This document shows positions 1 through 6,727 of a stretch of 39,684 bases of DNA, piece after piece (within the stretch, counting starts at the first letter, position 1; every line of letters begins with the position of its first letter). A program made the translations under genes and the position numbers. Origin of the DNA: a virus; IMG/VR virus record IMGVR_UViG_3300035138_000061, positions 1-39,684 of that record. The stretch is one strand, 5' to 3'. Under the pieces are notes generated by a model that worked only from the letters and a program-made list of their open reading frames with translations, was not told where the DNA came from and ran no database searches.

Positions 1-303
1 GCATCGTTTAAAGCAGCTTTGCGTAAAAAAGCAAAATGGAATTTGGTTGATGCTAATAATGACGTTTTAGAAGGTATCCGATTACAATCAAGAATGTTAA
101 ACGCTGGAGAGTATGGAGTATGTCAATGTTGTACGAATACTATTCATGAGTACGGTGCCTATTTATGGGATGCTAATGCTCAAAAACGGGGTGAGGATAA
201 ACCGTTAAAACAACATGATCATACTAAAGATGCAGAAAGATATGTACTGAATACATATGCAGGGGACACCATGCTTGATTATACTAAGTTAACGCAACGA
301 TAG
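1..303 (+). CDS. terL: Terminase large subunit, C-terminal fragment (5' partial)
   Basis: The frame is open from the first base, so this is the last 100 residues of a longer protein cut by the window edge; the TTG at 19 is not a real start. The stretch around NDVLEGIRLQSRML, a Cys pair (CQCC) followed by NTI.E, and the ending WDANAQKRGEDKPLKQHDHTKDAERY.L.T is typical of the C-terminal RNase H-like nuclease domain of phage terminase large subunits. The KDAERY segment carries one of the metal-binding acidic residues of that fold. The enzyme packages DNA into proheads. The adjacent portal gene supports the call. The ATPase half lies outside the window. Confidence 0.82.
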   Translation, partial: ASFKAALRKKAKWNLVDANNDVLEGIRLQSRMLNAGEYGVCQCCTNTIHEYGAYLWDANAQKRGEDKPLKQHDHTKDAERYVLNTYAGDTMLDYTKLTQR

Positions 304-312
304 GAGGATGCC

Positions 313-606
313 ATGAGTAGAGACAATTACAGTGCAAAGAAAACAATTGGCAAAGGATTGGATCAGATATTCATAATTTGTTTATCTTCTGCTTTTGCTG
401 CTTTATTAGCGACTATGTGGAAGGATATCACTGATCAAGACTTCAAAGTATCTAACGTAAAGCAAGTAGTTGAAAGCATATCGGGTTTGGTGGTAGTATT
501 GACTCCAGTGATTTCTGCGGTATTTCGGATGATCCGTAATTTTCATAAAAATTTTTTTGATAACGGAATAGATGAATTCAAGCGTATGATAAAGGAATGT
601 AAATAA
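313..606 (+). CDS. Small two-helix membrane protein (possible holin)
   Basis: A 97-residue protein starting at ATG 313, nine bases after the terminase stop, with GGAGG at 302-306. It has two hydrophobic segments, about residues 18-37 (IFIICLSSAFAALLATMW) and 56-73 (ISGLVVVLTPVISAVFRMI), separated by a polar loop and followed by a basic and acidic amphipathic tail. Two-helix proteins of this size are often holins or other membrane-active phage proteins. No endolysin is visible in the window to support a lysis cassette, so holin is only a guess. I do not recognise a specific family. Confidence 0.6.
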   Translation: MSRDNYSAKKTIGKGLDQIFIICLSSAFAALLATMWKDITDQDFKVSNVKQVVESISGLVVVLTPVISAVFRMIRNFHKNFFDNGIDEFKRMIKECK

Positions 607-622
607 CAGAATAGGGGACAGT

Positions 623-874
623 ATGGATTATAATATGGATTTCGGACAAGCATTAAAAGCATTAAAAAAGGGTAATAGGGTTGCCCGAAAGGGGTGGAAT
701 GGTAAAGATATGTGGTTACTTTTACAGAAACCAGATAAAGATAGTAAAATGACATTACCATATATTTACATTGAGTATCCGATCCAAAGTAAGGCTTATC
801 CTTTAGGATCACGAGTACCTTGGCTAGCGTCACAAACAGATGTATTATCTGAGGATTGGTTTATTAGGTATTAA
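623..874 (+). CDS. tad2: DUF2829 family protein, Tad2-like anti-Thoeris sponge
   Basis: An 83-residue protein with the DUF2829 signature: MDFGQALKALKKGN.VARKGWNGKDMW in the N-terminal half and VPWLASQTDVLSEDW at the end. DUF2829 is the family of Tad2, shown in Bacillus phages to bind and sequester the glycocyclic ADP-ribose signal made by the ThsB TIR protein, so that the Thoeris effector is not activated. The start at 623 is preceded by AGGGGA about five bases away; an in-frame ATG at 635 would shorten it by four residues. It sits between terminase and portal, an unusual place for an accessory gene, suggesting a cargo insertion. Family assignment is strong; anti-Thoeris activity here is inferred from the family. 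Confidence 0.85.
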   Translation: MDYNMDFGQALKALKKGNRVARKGWNGKDMWLLLQKPDKDSKMTLPYIYIEYPIQSKAYPLGSRVPWLASQTDVLSEDWFIRY

Positions 875-895
875 CATAAATAATTAGGGGGCAGT

Positions 896-2290
896 ATGGC
901 GGCAACTAAATTGGTAGGGAGGACATCTATACCGGTAAAACGGCAAAATGATGGTAAAATCATTAATGCTGGTTCTGGGTATCGGGTGGATGGTTGGGAA
1001 AATTTATTTACCGGGATGGGAATTGCTAATCGTGATCGTAAAATAAGTTCAGAATTTAAGCAAGGGTATCTGCTTACTGAACCGGAATTGGATGCATTAT
1101 ATTGCGATGAAGGAATTGCTACCCGGATTATTGATTTACTTCCTGATGAGATGTTACGGAAGGGATGGACCATAGATGGTGATCCTGAAGGACTGGTTAA
1201 TGGGGTATTTGATGAGTTAAATGTAGTAAAAGAAATTAGCCGGTTACTGAAATGGAATAGATTGCATGGTGGAGCTGTTTGTGTATTAGGGTTGGATGAT
1301 GGTAGCGCCAATCTGGAACAACCATTGAATACTGATACTTTACGAAATCTAATATTTCTGAGAACGTATAGTCGCTGGAGAGTTAACTGGACTCCCATAG
1401 ATTTGTATCAGGATCCAAATAGTCCAAAATTTGGAAAAGTTGAAATGTACAATATCTATCCGTTGGATGGATCACCCTTCTTTAAAGTTCATGAGAGTAG
1501 ATGTATCGTGATGGATGGTCGAGATGTTCCGGAAATTATTCGCAGGGCCAATCAAGGTTGGGGAGTGTCAGAACTTCAACGTTGCTTACCGTATGTACGT
1601 GCTTTGGGTAATGTGTTGAACGGTTGTGAGAGTGTTGTTGAAGACTTTGTTACCAGCATTCTGAGCATTGAAAATCTACAGGATATGATTTACGGTGGTC
1701 AGGAAGAAATTGTCAAGAAACGAATTGAGATTCTGGACCTATCCCGACATATCATAAATACGTTACTTCTTGACAGCCGGGAAACTTATCAGAAGCAATC
1801 AAGCACTGTCACCGGATTGCCAGAATTAATCGATAGGTTTTGGGAAGCGTTAAGTGTAGTCACTGGATATCCGCAAAGAGTGCTAAAAGGTGCGCAAAAA
1901 GGCGGCCTTAATAACAAAGGTGAAGGTGAAACGGAAGACTGGTACAATTTAGTCGGATCCAAGCAGATACTTGAATTAAAACCAATACTTGAATTGCTGA
2001 CTAAACTGGTTTTCCTATCAAAAAAGGGACCATTCCGGGGAGTGGAACCTGAGAACTGGAATATTACTTTCAATCCACTTAAAGAACAATCTGAGCAAGA
2101 TGAAGCAACTGTGGAGAAAATTCGTGCCGAAACTGATCAAATTTACATAGCCAATGGGGTGTACGATCCAGCGGAGGTTGCAATCAGCAGATTTGGTGGT
2201 GAGCGGTATGGGAAGCGTATCCAATTGGCATTTGATAGAACACCTCCCACAGAAATTATGGGTACTGAAGGCGAAGGGGAGGAGTTATGA
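896..2290 (+). CDS. Portal protein (DUF1073 family)
   Basis: A 464-residue protein, starting at ATG 896 after AGGGGGC. It resembles DUF1073 portal proteins: a short N-terminal arm, then LTEPELDALYCDEGIATRIIDLLPDEMLRKGW, a conserved portal entry segment, the HGGAV/LGLDDG region, and later VTGYPQRVLKGAQKGGLNNKGEGET, which matches the conserved LFG.SP.G.NATGE-like loop of this family. Twelve copies would form the ring at the capsid vertex through which DNA is packaged and to which the neck binds. The stop overlaps the next small ORF (ATGA at 2287-2290). The length is normal. Confidence 0.88.
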   Translation: MAATKLVGRTSIPVKRQNDGKIINAGSGYRVDGWENLFTGMGIANRDRKISSEFKQGYLLTEPELDALYCDEGIATRIIDLLPDEMLRKGWTIDGDPEGLVNGVFDELNVVKEISRLLKWNRLHGGAVCVLGLDDGSANLEQPLNTDTLRNLIFLRTYSRWRVNWTPIDLYQDPNSPKFGKVEMYNIYPLDGSPFFKVHESRCIVMDGRDVPEIIRRANQGWGVSELQRCLPYVRALGNVLNGCESVVEDFVTSILSIENLQDMIYGGQEEIVKKRIEILDLSRHIINTLLLDSRETYQKQSSTVTGLPELIDRFWEALSVVTGYPQRVLKGAQKGGLNNKGEGETEDWYNLVGSKQILELKPILELLTKLVFLSKKGPFRGVEPENWNITFNPLKEQSEQDEATVEKIRAETDQIYIANGVYDPAEVAISRFGGERYGKRIQLAFDRTPPTEIMGTEGEGEEL

Positions 2291-2430
2291 CTATAGTGAT
2301 ACATGATGTAAATGGGGAAGGGTATGAGATTAATGATATGGATGAAGATAATGAATGGAATTTCCAAAGTGCTGTCAAGTATCAGGAAGTAGTGCTTGAT
2401 GATAAAGGAGGTGAGATTAATGACAACTAA
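2287..2430 (+). CDS. Small acidic protein, 47 residues
   Basis: This ORF starts in an ATGA overlap with the portal stop, so translation would be coupled to the portal gene. The product is short and acidic (many Asp, Glu and Asn, for example NDMDEDNEW) with no membrane segment. Its 3' end contains the AAAGGAGGTGA ribosome binding site of the next ORF, so its translation would run through that site. I do not recognise it. It is too short to be sure it is coding, but overlap and spacing fit a real gene in this compact genome. Confidence 0.5.
   Translation: MTIVIHDVNGEGYEINDMDEDNEWNFQSAVKYQEVVLDDKGGEINDN
2404..2414 (+). promoter_or_regulatory. Perfect Shine-Dalgarno (AAAGGAGGTGA)
   Basis: Eleven bases nearly fully complementary to the 16S rRNA 3' end, placed about eight bases (from GGAGG) before the ATG at 2420. 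It is the strongest ribosome binding site in the window and is the main reason to believe that the 32-residue proline-rich ORF is translated. Confidence 0.85.
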
Positions 2431-2518
2431 TGCTCCAAGGGAAAAACCCCCGGGTATAGTTCCACCTCCTCCACCGCCACCGCCACCGCCACCATCACCA
2501 CCCGAAAGTGGAGGATAA
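2420..2518 (+). CDS. Poly-proline miniprotein, 32 residues
   Basis: This ORF runs from ATG 2420 to TAA 2516-2518 and encodes 32 residues with eleven consecutive prolines (residues 15-25), then SPPESGG. Runs of proline stall ribosomes unless rescued by EF-P, so either the peptide matters or the stall does. The last codons (GGA GGA) supply the ribosome binding site for the MuF gene at 2522, only three bases after the stop. A translational control role on that gene is therefore possible. No known family is recognised. The antisense ORF across the same DNA is poly-glycine and is a shadow. Confidence 0.65.
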   Translation: MTTNAPREKPPGIVPPPPPPPPPPPSPPESGG

Positions 2519-2521
2519 ATC

Positions 2522-4123
2522 ATGAATTCGAAAGACATACTGTTGTATGAAAAACGAAAGCTATTAATGAAGAATGCTAAACATAAAAAACGGTTGCCAA
2601 GATCACCGAAGTGGTTATATCCATACGCTATTGAACGCGAATGGGTACGGGAATTGACTCAATTCGTAAGTAATTTGCAAGCATTTACTATTATGGAAAT
2701 GCTTCCAACTTTACGAAAGATAGTGAATGAAGCACGCTCAGAATTGCTGATTAAAACTGATGCATGGTCCAGTGATTTTGAAAAATTGATGACACGATTG
2801 AATTTATCATTAGATGAAGCAATGAATATTCCTAATTATCGTATAAAAGCATTAAATATTGGGCAAAAGACGAGTAAATGGAACAGCGCGCAATGGCAGA
2901 AAACTTTACGTACAGTACTGGGAGCATCAACTGCTTTTTATGAACCGTGGTTGCAGAATATGCTCAATTCATTCGCGACTAATAATGTAAATCTCATACG
3001 TTCACTGGGTCAGAATACCTTCCATGATATTGAACAAATGGCACTACAGGGGATACGTAATGGACTGCGACATGAAGTTATCCGGGATGAAATCATAGAT
3101 AAGTTTGGTGCCACTAAGAGCAGGGCGAAATTAATTGCACGTGATCAGGTATCTAAGCTCAACGGTCAGTTGACTAAAGTGCGTCAACAGAATTTGGGTA
3201 TTTCGGAATACCTATGGCGTGGAGTTAATGATGAACGTCAAAGACCAAGTCATCGCAAAATGAATAATCGGAAATGTGATTGGGATGATTCAACCGTGGT
3301 GTTATCTTCCAGCGGTAAGTGGATCAATCGATCAAGTATTGGAGGAGTAAAATTGCATCCGGGACAGGATTATCAGTGTCGATGTTGGGCTGAAGCAGTT
3401 TTTGATTTTACTGCAGAAGATGGAACCATTCTACAAACACCCGTACCAAAGGCAAAAGTGAAAAAACAAATGAAATTAACTCATGAGCAATTACAGGGTA
3501 CTATTAAATTACGTAAAGTAAACGACAGATTAGAGCGTGTAAATAAGATGGAAAAGACAATGAAAACAATTTCATCCCCTGATTTGACTGATCCAAAATT
3601 ATTGAATGATGAAGCGTTTGAAGCTGTAGTCGAAAGGATGTATTTTTATTATAGACATTTTAAAATAAAACCATGGTGGATTGGTTATGAAAGAGATACT
3701 GATGCTTATGCTTTAACTCTTAGAAGAGTGGGGGAAACAGAAAGTAGAATTGCTTTAGGACCAGTTTGGGGTGTTGATCATAAATTTAAAGAATACATAA
3801 AGGAGGGTATGGAATTAAAATGGGGGGCCAGGTGTGATATTGGAAAAGAATATAAATCAGTTATGGATCATGAGATGTTTCATGTAATCCAAAATACGCA
3901 ATTGTTCGAAATTCCCAAACCTAAACAATTAGAAGAGATTCAAAAGATTTATAAATCTATGACGGGAGAACAAATTAAACAGGAGATAGGCGAGTATGCA
4001 GCTAAAAGTGTTGAAGAATTTGGAGCTGAATGTTGGAGTGAATATTTAAATAGTAGTAAACCACGACCAATGGCTATGAAGGTAGGTAAACTTATACATG
4101 AATTACTGGAGGATAAATTATGA
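2522..4123 (+). CDS. MuF-type head morphogenesis protein fused to a lethal-factor-like zincin domain
   Basis: A 533-residue protein with two parts. The N-terminal ~320 residues resemble the phage Mu gpF/SPP1 gp7 head morphogenesis domain: RDQVSKLNGQLT, then WRGVNDERQRPSH...WDDS, and the closing LHPGQDYQCRCWAEAVF. This minor capsid protein normally binds the portal and is carried in the virion. The C-terminal part (about 350-533) holds HEMFH at 450-454, an HExxH zinc-protease motif, followed about 45-50 residues later by VEEFGAECWSEYL, an Asp/Glu-rich helix placed like the third zinc ligand of anthrax lethal factor (ATLF-like domain). MuF proteins with C-terminal toxin domains are known in phages. 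Function could be an injected effector or a virion protease. MuF part confident; zincin fold likely. Confidence 0.83.
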   Translation: MNSKDILLYEKRKLLMKNAKHKKRLPRSPKWLYPYAIEREWVRELTQFVSNLQAFTIMEMLPTLRKIVNEARSELLIKTDAWSSDFEKLMTRLNLSLDEAMNIPNYRIKALNIGQKTSKWNSAQWQKTLRTVLGASTAFYEPWLQNMLNSFATNNVNLIRSLGQNTFHDIEQMALQGIRNGLRHEVIRDEIIDKFGATKSRAKLIARDQVSKLNGQLTKVRQQNLGISEYLWRGVNDERQRPSHRKMNNRKCDWDDSTVVLSSSGKWINRSSIGGVKLHPGQDYQCRCWAEAVFDFTAEDGTILQTPVPKAKVKKQMKLTHEQLQGTIKLRKVNDRLERVNKMEKTMKTISSPDLTDPKLLNDEAFEAVVERMYFYYRHFKIKPWWIGYERDTDAYALTLRRVGETESRIALGPVWGVDHKFKEYIKEGMELKWGARCDIGKEYKSVMDHEMFHVIQNTQLFEIPKPKQLEEIQKIYKSMTGEQIKQEIGEYAAKSVEEFGAECWSEYLNSSKPRPMAMKVGKLIHELLEDKL

Positions 4124-4308
4124 AGGGACCACGACCAAAATGTTTAGAATGTGTGCATTTTGTAGATATCAAAGGAGCAATATGCGAAGCATTTCCAGAA
4201 GGAATACCGGATGCTATATATGTAGGGGGGTATGATCATACAAAACCATTTTTCGGGGATGGTGGAATACGATTTGAACCTATTAAAAGTAAACAAGAAG
4301 CAGTATAA
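4120..4308 (+). CDS. Small Cys-containing phage protein
   Basis: A 62-residue protein that overlaps the MuF stop by four bases (ATGA). It has the layout C..C.HF...G..C.AFP.GIP, then YDHTKPFFGDGGIRFEP. This pattern recurs in small proteins next to MuF and portal genes in many phages and prophages. Three cysteines (in LECV and AICEAF) could bind a metal. The role is unknown; a structural or accessory part in head assembly is inferred only from position. Confidence 0.7.
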   Translation: MKGPRPKCLECVHFVDIKGAICEAFPEGIPDAIYVGGYDHTKPFFGDGGIRFEPIKSKQEAV

Positions 4309-4337
4309 CAATTTACGTATAATACACTGGGGGTTAA

Positions 4338-4547
4338 ATGGATTTATTACACTTGTTTGCGGCAATAGAACGTTTCTTGAAGGAAAGATTGGCACAGAAA
4401 TTTACCGGGCAGATCGTAATAACTATTAATTGCAATGATGGTGGTATTGGCAATGCTCAAATAACCAGTACCTTTAGTATAGAACGTCCGAAAGGTAAAT
4501 TGAATAGGAATGAAATGAAAATGAAATCAAAAAATAATTGTTTATGA
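4338..4547 (+). CDS. Small hypothetical protein, 69 residues
   Basis: This starts at ATG 4338 with GGGGGT six bases upstream. The N-terminal half is an amphipathic helix (LLHLFAAIERFLKERLAQKF); the middle looks like a beta strand pair (GQIVITIN, QITSTFSIERP); and the tail is very basic (KLNRNEMKMKSKNN). It is the last gene before the tandem terminators at 4564-4669. No family recognised. Overlapping ORFs in other frames here are shadows. Confidence 0.55.
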   Translation: MDLLHLFAAIERFLKERLAQKFTGQIVITINCNDGGIGNAQITSTFSIERPKGKLNRNEMKMKSKNNCL

Positions 4548-4563
4548 TAATTTTTTCATAGGT

Positions 4564-4606
4564 ATCTTCCCGTTTTTAAATTATCTTATCGGGTAGGATG
4601 CTTTTT
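4564..4606 (+). terminator. Probable Rho-independent terminator (first of two)
   Basis: ATCTTCCCG (4564-4572) pairs with CGGGTAGGAT (4590-4599) with one bulged T and one G-T pair, over an AU-rich loop, and is followed by CTTTTT. The loop is long and the stem imperfect, so it is weaker than the next one. Confidence 0.5.
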
Positions 4607-4631
4607 AAGTCTGTTACCATCAGTCACTTTG

Positions 4632-4669
4632 AGCCCGTATAAAACCTCAAATTTATACGGGCTTTTTTT
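4632..4669 (+). terminator. Strong Rho-independent terminator
   Basis: A perfect 12-base-pair stem, AGCCCGTATAAA (4632-4643) with TTTATACGGGCT (4652-4663), an eight-base loop and a run of seven T. It separates the packaging/portal block from the capsid block. No convincing promoter was found between it and the gene at 4713, so some read-through or an unrecognised phage promoter must drive the capsid genes. Confidence 0.9.
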
Positions 4670-4712
4670 ATTTAGGGTAATTAAACGTTTAAATATATAT
4701 TGGAGGTATACA

Positions 4713-5855
4713 TTGTTACGTTTCGATATTGGTGAAATTACTAACTTGTACCCTACTAACGAAGGATTTTTACGGGGATACGCACGTGTCACTCGTACTG
4801 GTGTTTTTAATTACCGCAATCCTGATGGTACTTCCCGAAGAGAATTGCGACATCCTGATGATGTGTTCAATCTCGACAGCCTAAATACAATGAAAATGAT
4901 TCCGGTTACTAACGGTCATCCAGCGACTAAACTGGTGACAGCAGAAACTGCCAAATCATTATCTATTGGTTATACTGGAGAATCATTTAAACCTGATGGT
5001 AAATATGTAATCATGCCTATTGTTATTACGGATAAAGCTGGAGTAGAAGCTGTAAATAATGGCAAAGAGGAGTTATCATTGGGATATGAAGTTGAATTAG
5101 ATGATGAACCCGGTAGTTATGATGGTATGGAGTATGATTTTAGACAACGTAATATAAAGTATAATCATTTAGCAATAGTAGATCGGGGACGTGCCGGACC
5201 AGATGTGCGATTGAATACGGATGAAGCTGAAGAAATTCGAGAAAATAATCAACCAAATCAACCATCTCAACAGAGGAGTGAAAATATGGCAAAATTACGA
5301 TTGGATACTGGATGCGAGTATGAGGTACCACAGGAAGTAATTGCTGCTTTCGATACAGCAAAGAAAAACAGTGATACTCTTCAAACCAATTTAGATCAAG
5401 CCAACGCAGATGCTGAAAAACTTCGGGCTGATGCGGATACTGCTAAAGAATCAGCCAAGAAACTTCAGGAACGTATTGACGGATTATCCCAGGAAATTGC
5501 CACAGCTGTTGCTGCCCGTATTGAATTGGAGCGTACAGCTAATGATATCTTAAGTAAAGAAGTAAAAGTGGATGGAATGACTGATGATGAAATTCGTAAA
5601 GCAGTTATTCTGGACCAATTCCCTGATGCAAAATTAGATGAACAATCAGAAGCGTATATAGCAGCACGTTTTGACGCTGCTGTAGAATTGGCAAGAACCA
5701 CGGACAATTCAGAAAATGGCGCAGCTCATCAACGTAAAACTGTACACAGTGATGCAGCATCTTCCAGCGGATCGAATGAAGATAAAGTTGCGAAATCTCG
5801 AAAGGATATGATTTCACATCTGGAATGTGCATATAAAACGACAAAAGAGAAGTAA
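4713..5855 (+). CDS. DUF2213 prohead protease with C-terminal scaffold region
   Basis: 380 residues, started at TTG 4713 because GGAGG at 4702-4706 is six bases upstream; the longer open frame from 4629 runs through a terminator and is not coding. The N-terminal ~185 residues match DUF2213: RGYARVTRTGVF.Y, ELRHPDDVF, PVTNGHP, SLGYEVELD and YNHLAIVDRGRAG, a family that includes prohead proteases placed just upstream of capsid genes. Residues about 215-290 are a long Ala/Glu/Asp/Lys coiled coil typical of internal scaffolds, followed by a charged tail. So protease and scaffold are one polypeptide, as in lambda C. A nested start at 5286 would give the scaffold alone. Confidence 0.85.
   Translation: MLRFDIGEITNLYPTNEGFLRGYARVTRTGVFNYRNPDGTSRRELRHPDDVFNLDSLNTMKMIPVTNGHPATKLVTAETAKSLSIGYTGESFKPDGKYVIMPIVITDKAGVEAVNNGKEELSLGYEVELDDEPGSYDGMEYDFRQRNIKYNHLAIVDRGRAGPDVRLNTDEAEEIRENNQPNQPSQQRSENMAKLRLDTGCEYEVPQEVIAAFDTAKKNSDTLQTNLDQANADAEKLRADADTAKESAKKLQERIDGLSQEIATAVAARIELERTANDILSKEVKVDGMTDDEIRKAVILDQFPDAKLDEQSEAYIAARFDAAVELARTTDNSENGAAHQRKTVHSDAASSSGSNEDKVAKSRKDMISHLECAYKTTKEK
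5286..5855 (+). CDS. Nested in-frame scaffold protein (internal start)
   Basis: ATG 5286 is in frame with the DUF2213 gene and has GAGGAG at 5273-5278, seven bases upstream, a much better ribosome binding site than expected inside a gene. The product would be 189 residues: MAKLRLDTG..., a predicted coiled coil and a basic tail, with no protease domain. This is the same arrangement as lambda Nu3 within gene C. The start falls just after a low-complexity linker (NQPNQPSQQ), a natural domain boundary. Expression is inferred from sequence. Confidence 0.65.
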   Translation: MAKLRLDTGCEYEVPQEVIAAFDTAKKNSDTLQTNLDQANADAEKLRADADTAKESAKKLQERIDGLSQEIATAVAARIELERTANDILSKEVKVDGMTDDEIRKAVILDQFPDAKLDEQSEAYIAARFDAAVELARTTDNSENGAAHQRKTVHSDAASSSGSNEDKVAKSRKDMISHLECAYKTTKEK

Positions 5856-5902
5856 TTTACCGATAATAACTAAATTATTATACTATTTAAAAAGGAGACA
5901 AC

Positions 5903-6679
5903 ATGTCGCAAACTTCATATTCCTTGTATATGGGTAAAGGAGCACATGGTAGTAAGGCTGAGAGCAGATTTGATGCAGTTGCGTCATTAATTGCCATAGG
6001 GGATATCCCTATTGGACGTGCAATATTTCGAGCACCTGGTTTGGAACAATCGGGTAGACTTCCGATTAATGATCAAGTAGTGATACTCGATGATGCAGGT
6101 ACTTTTACCGCTGGAGATATTGTTACTACTGTTAATGGTACTGCCATTACAACCTCATTTACTACGGATAAAGATACCACCATGGCGGCACATGCTGCGG
6201 CAATTCTCGCAGGTATCACGGATGCTGCTGCTTGCGCATATTCAGCAGTAGCGCATACTATTACTCTAACAATGAATAATACAGCTATTGCTACCTGTGT
6301 TACCAGTGTGGCAGGTATAACGGGGACTATGACCATTACTTCTGAAACTATATCAACTAATGATTTAGCAGCGGATGTGATTGGTGCTTGTATTAATAAT
6401 GGTACATTACTTCAGGATGCTGATGGATTAGTTCAGTATGCAGAAGATGATGTGATGAGTGTAGTTACTGAAGGAGCACTATATCTGTATCCTGAAGAAA
6501 CGGTTACTTCAGATGATTCAGTATACGTACGAATCACGGCAGATGGAGCGAGTAAGCCGGTTGGTGGTTTTGGTAAATCAGCTGATAGTGGTAAATGTGT
6601 GGTACTTCCTGGAGCACGATGGGGTGAAGGTGGCACGACTACTGAAGTTGCTAAATTGATATTGAATCTACCCCAATAA
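5903..6679 (+). CDS. Capsid cement/decoration protein with an inserted domain
   Basis: A 258-residue protein from ATG 5903 (AAAAAGGAGA upstream), directly before the major capsid gene. The N-terminal (AVASLIAIGDIPIGRAIFRAPG) and C-terminal parts (DDVMSVVTEGALYLYPEETV.SDD.VYVRIT...GKC) resemble the structural cement proteins found between scaffold and capsid genes. Residues about 63-150 are an extra Thr/Ala-rich beta domain starting DDAGTFTAGDIVTTVNGT, nearly the same as an insertion in the tail sheath at 10506, also at DNA level. It probably binds the outer capsid surface. Confidence 0.75.
   Translation: MSQTSYSLYMGKGAHGSKAESRFDAVASLIAIGDIPIGRAIFRAPGLEQSGRLPINDQVVILDDAGTFTAGDIVTTVNGTAITTSFTTDKDTTMAAHAAAILAGITDAAACAYSAVAHTITLTMNNTAIATCVTSVAGITGTMTITSETISTNDLAADVIGACINNGTLLQDADGLVQYAEDDVMSVVTEGALYLYPEETVTSDDSVYVRITADGASKPVGGFGKSADSGKCVVLPGARWGEGGTTTEVAKLILNLPQ
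6147..6177 (+). repeat. 31-base direct repeat, copy 1 (inserted domain in cement gene)
   Basis: Bases 6147-6177 are identical to 10564-10594 in the tail sheath gene. Both code for TTSFTTDKDTT inside the shared inserted domain, and flanking DNA (for example around 6089 and 10506) is also closely alike. Confidence 0.9.
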
Positions 6680-6727
6680 ATACAATATCGAAATAATTAT
6701 TTTAATTTTTAATCAAGGAGAAACCAC

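Noticed and set aside
2143-2538. 131-residue minus-strand frame with poly-glycine
   Set aside because: The Gly run is the reverse complement of the proline codons of the + strand miniprotein; it overlaps three + strand genes and lacks a start signal.
4629-4712. Upstream extension of the protease-scaffold frame
   Set aside because: The extension would translate through a strong terminator stem. The TTG at 4713 with GGAGG at perfect spacing is the better start.
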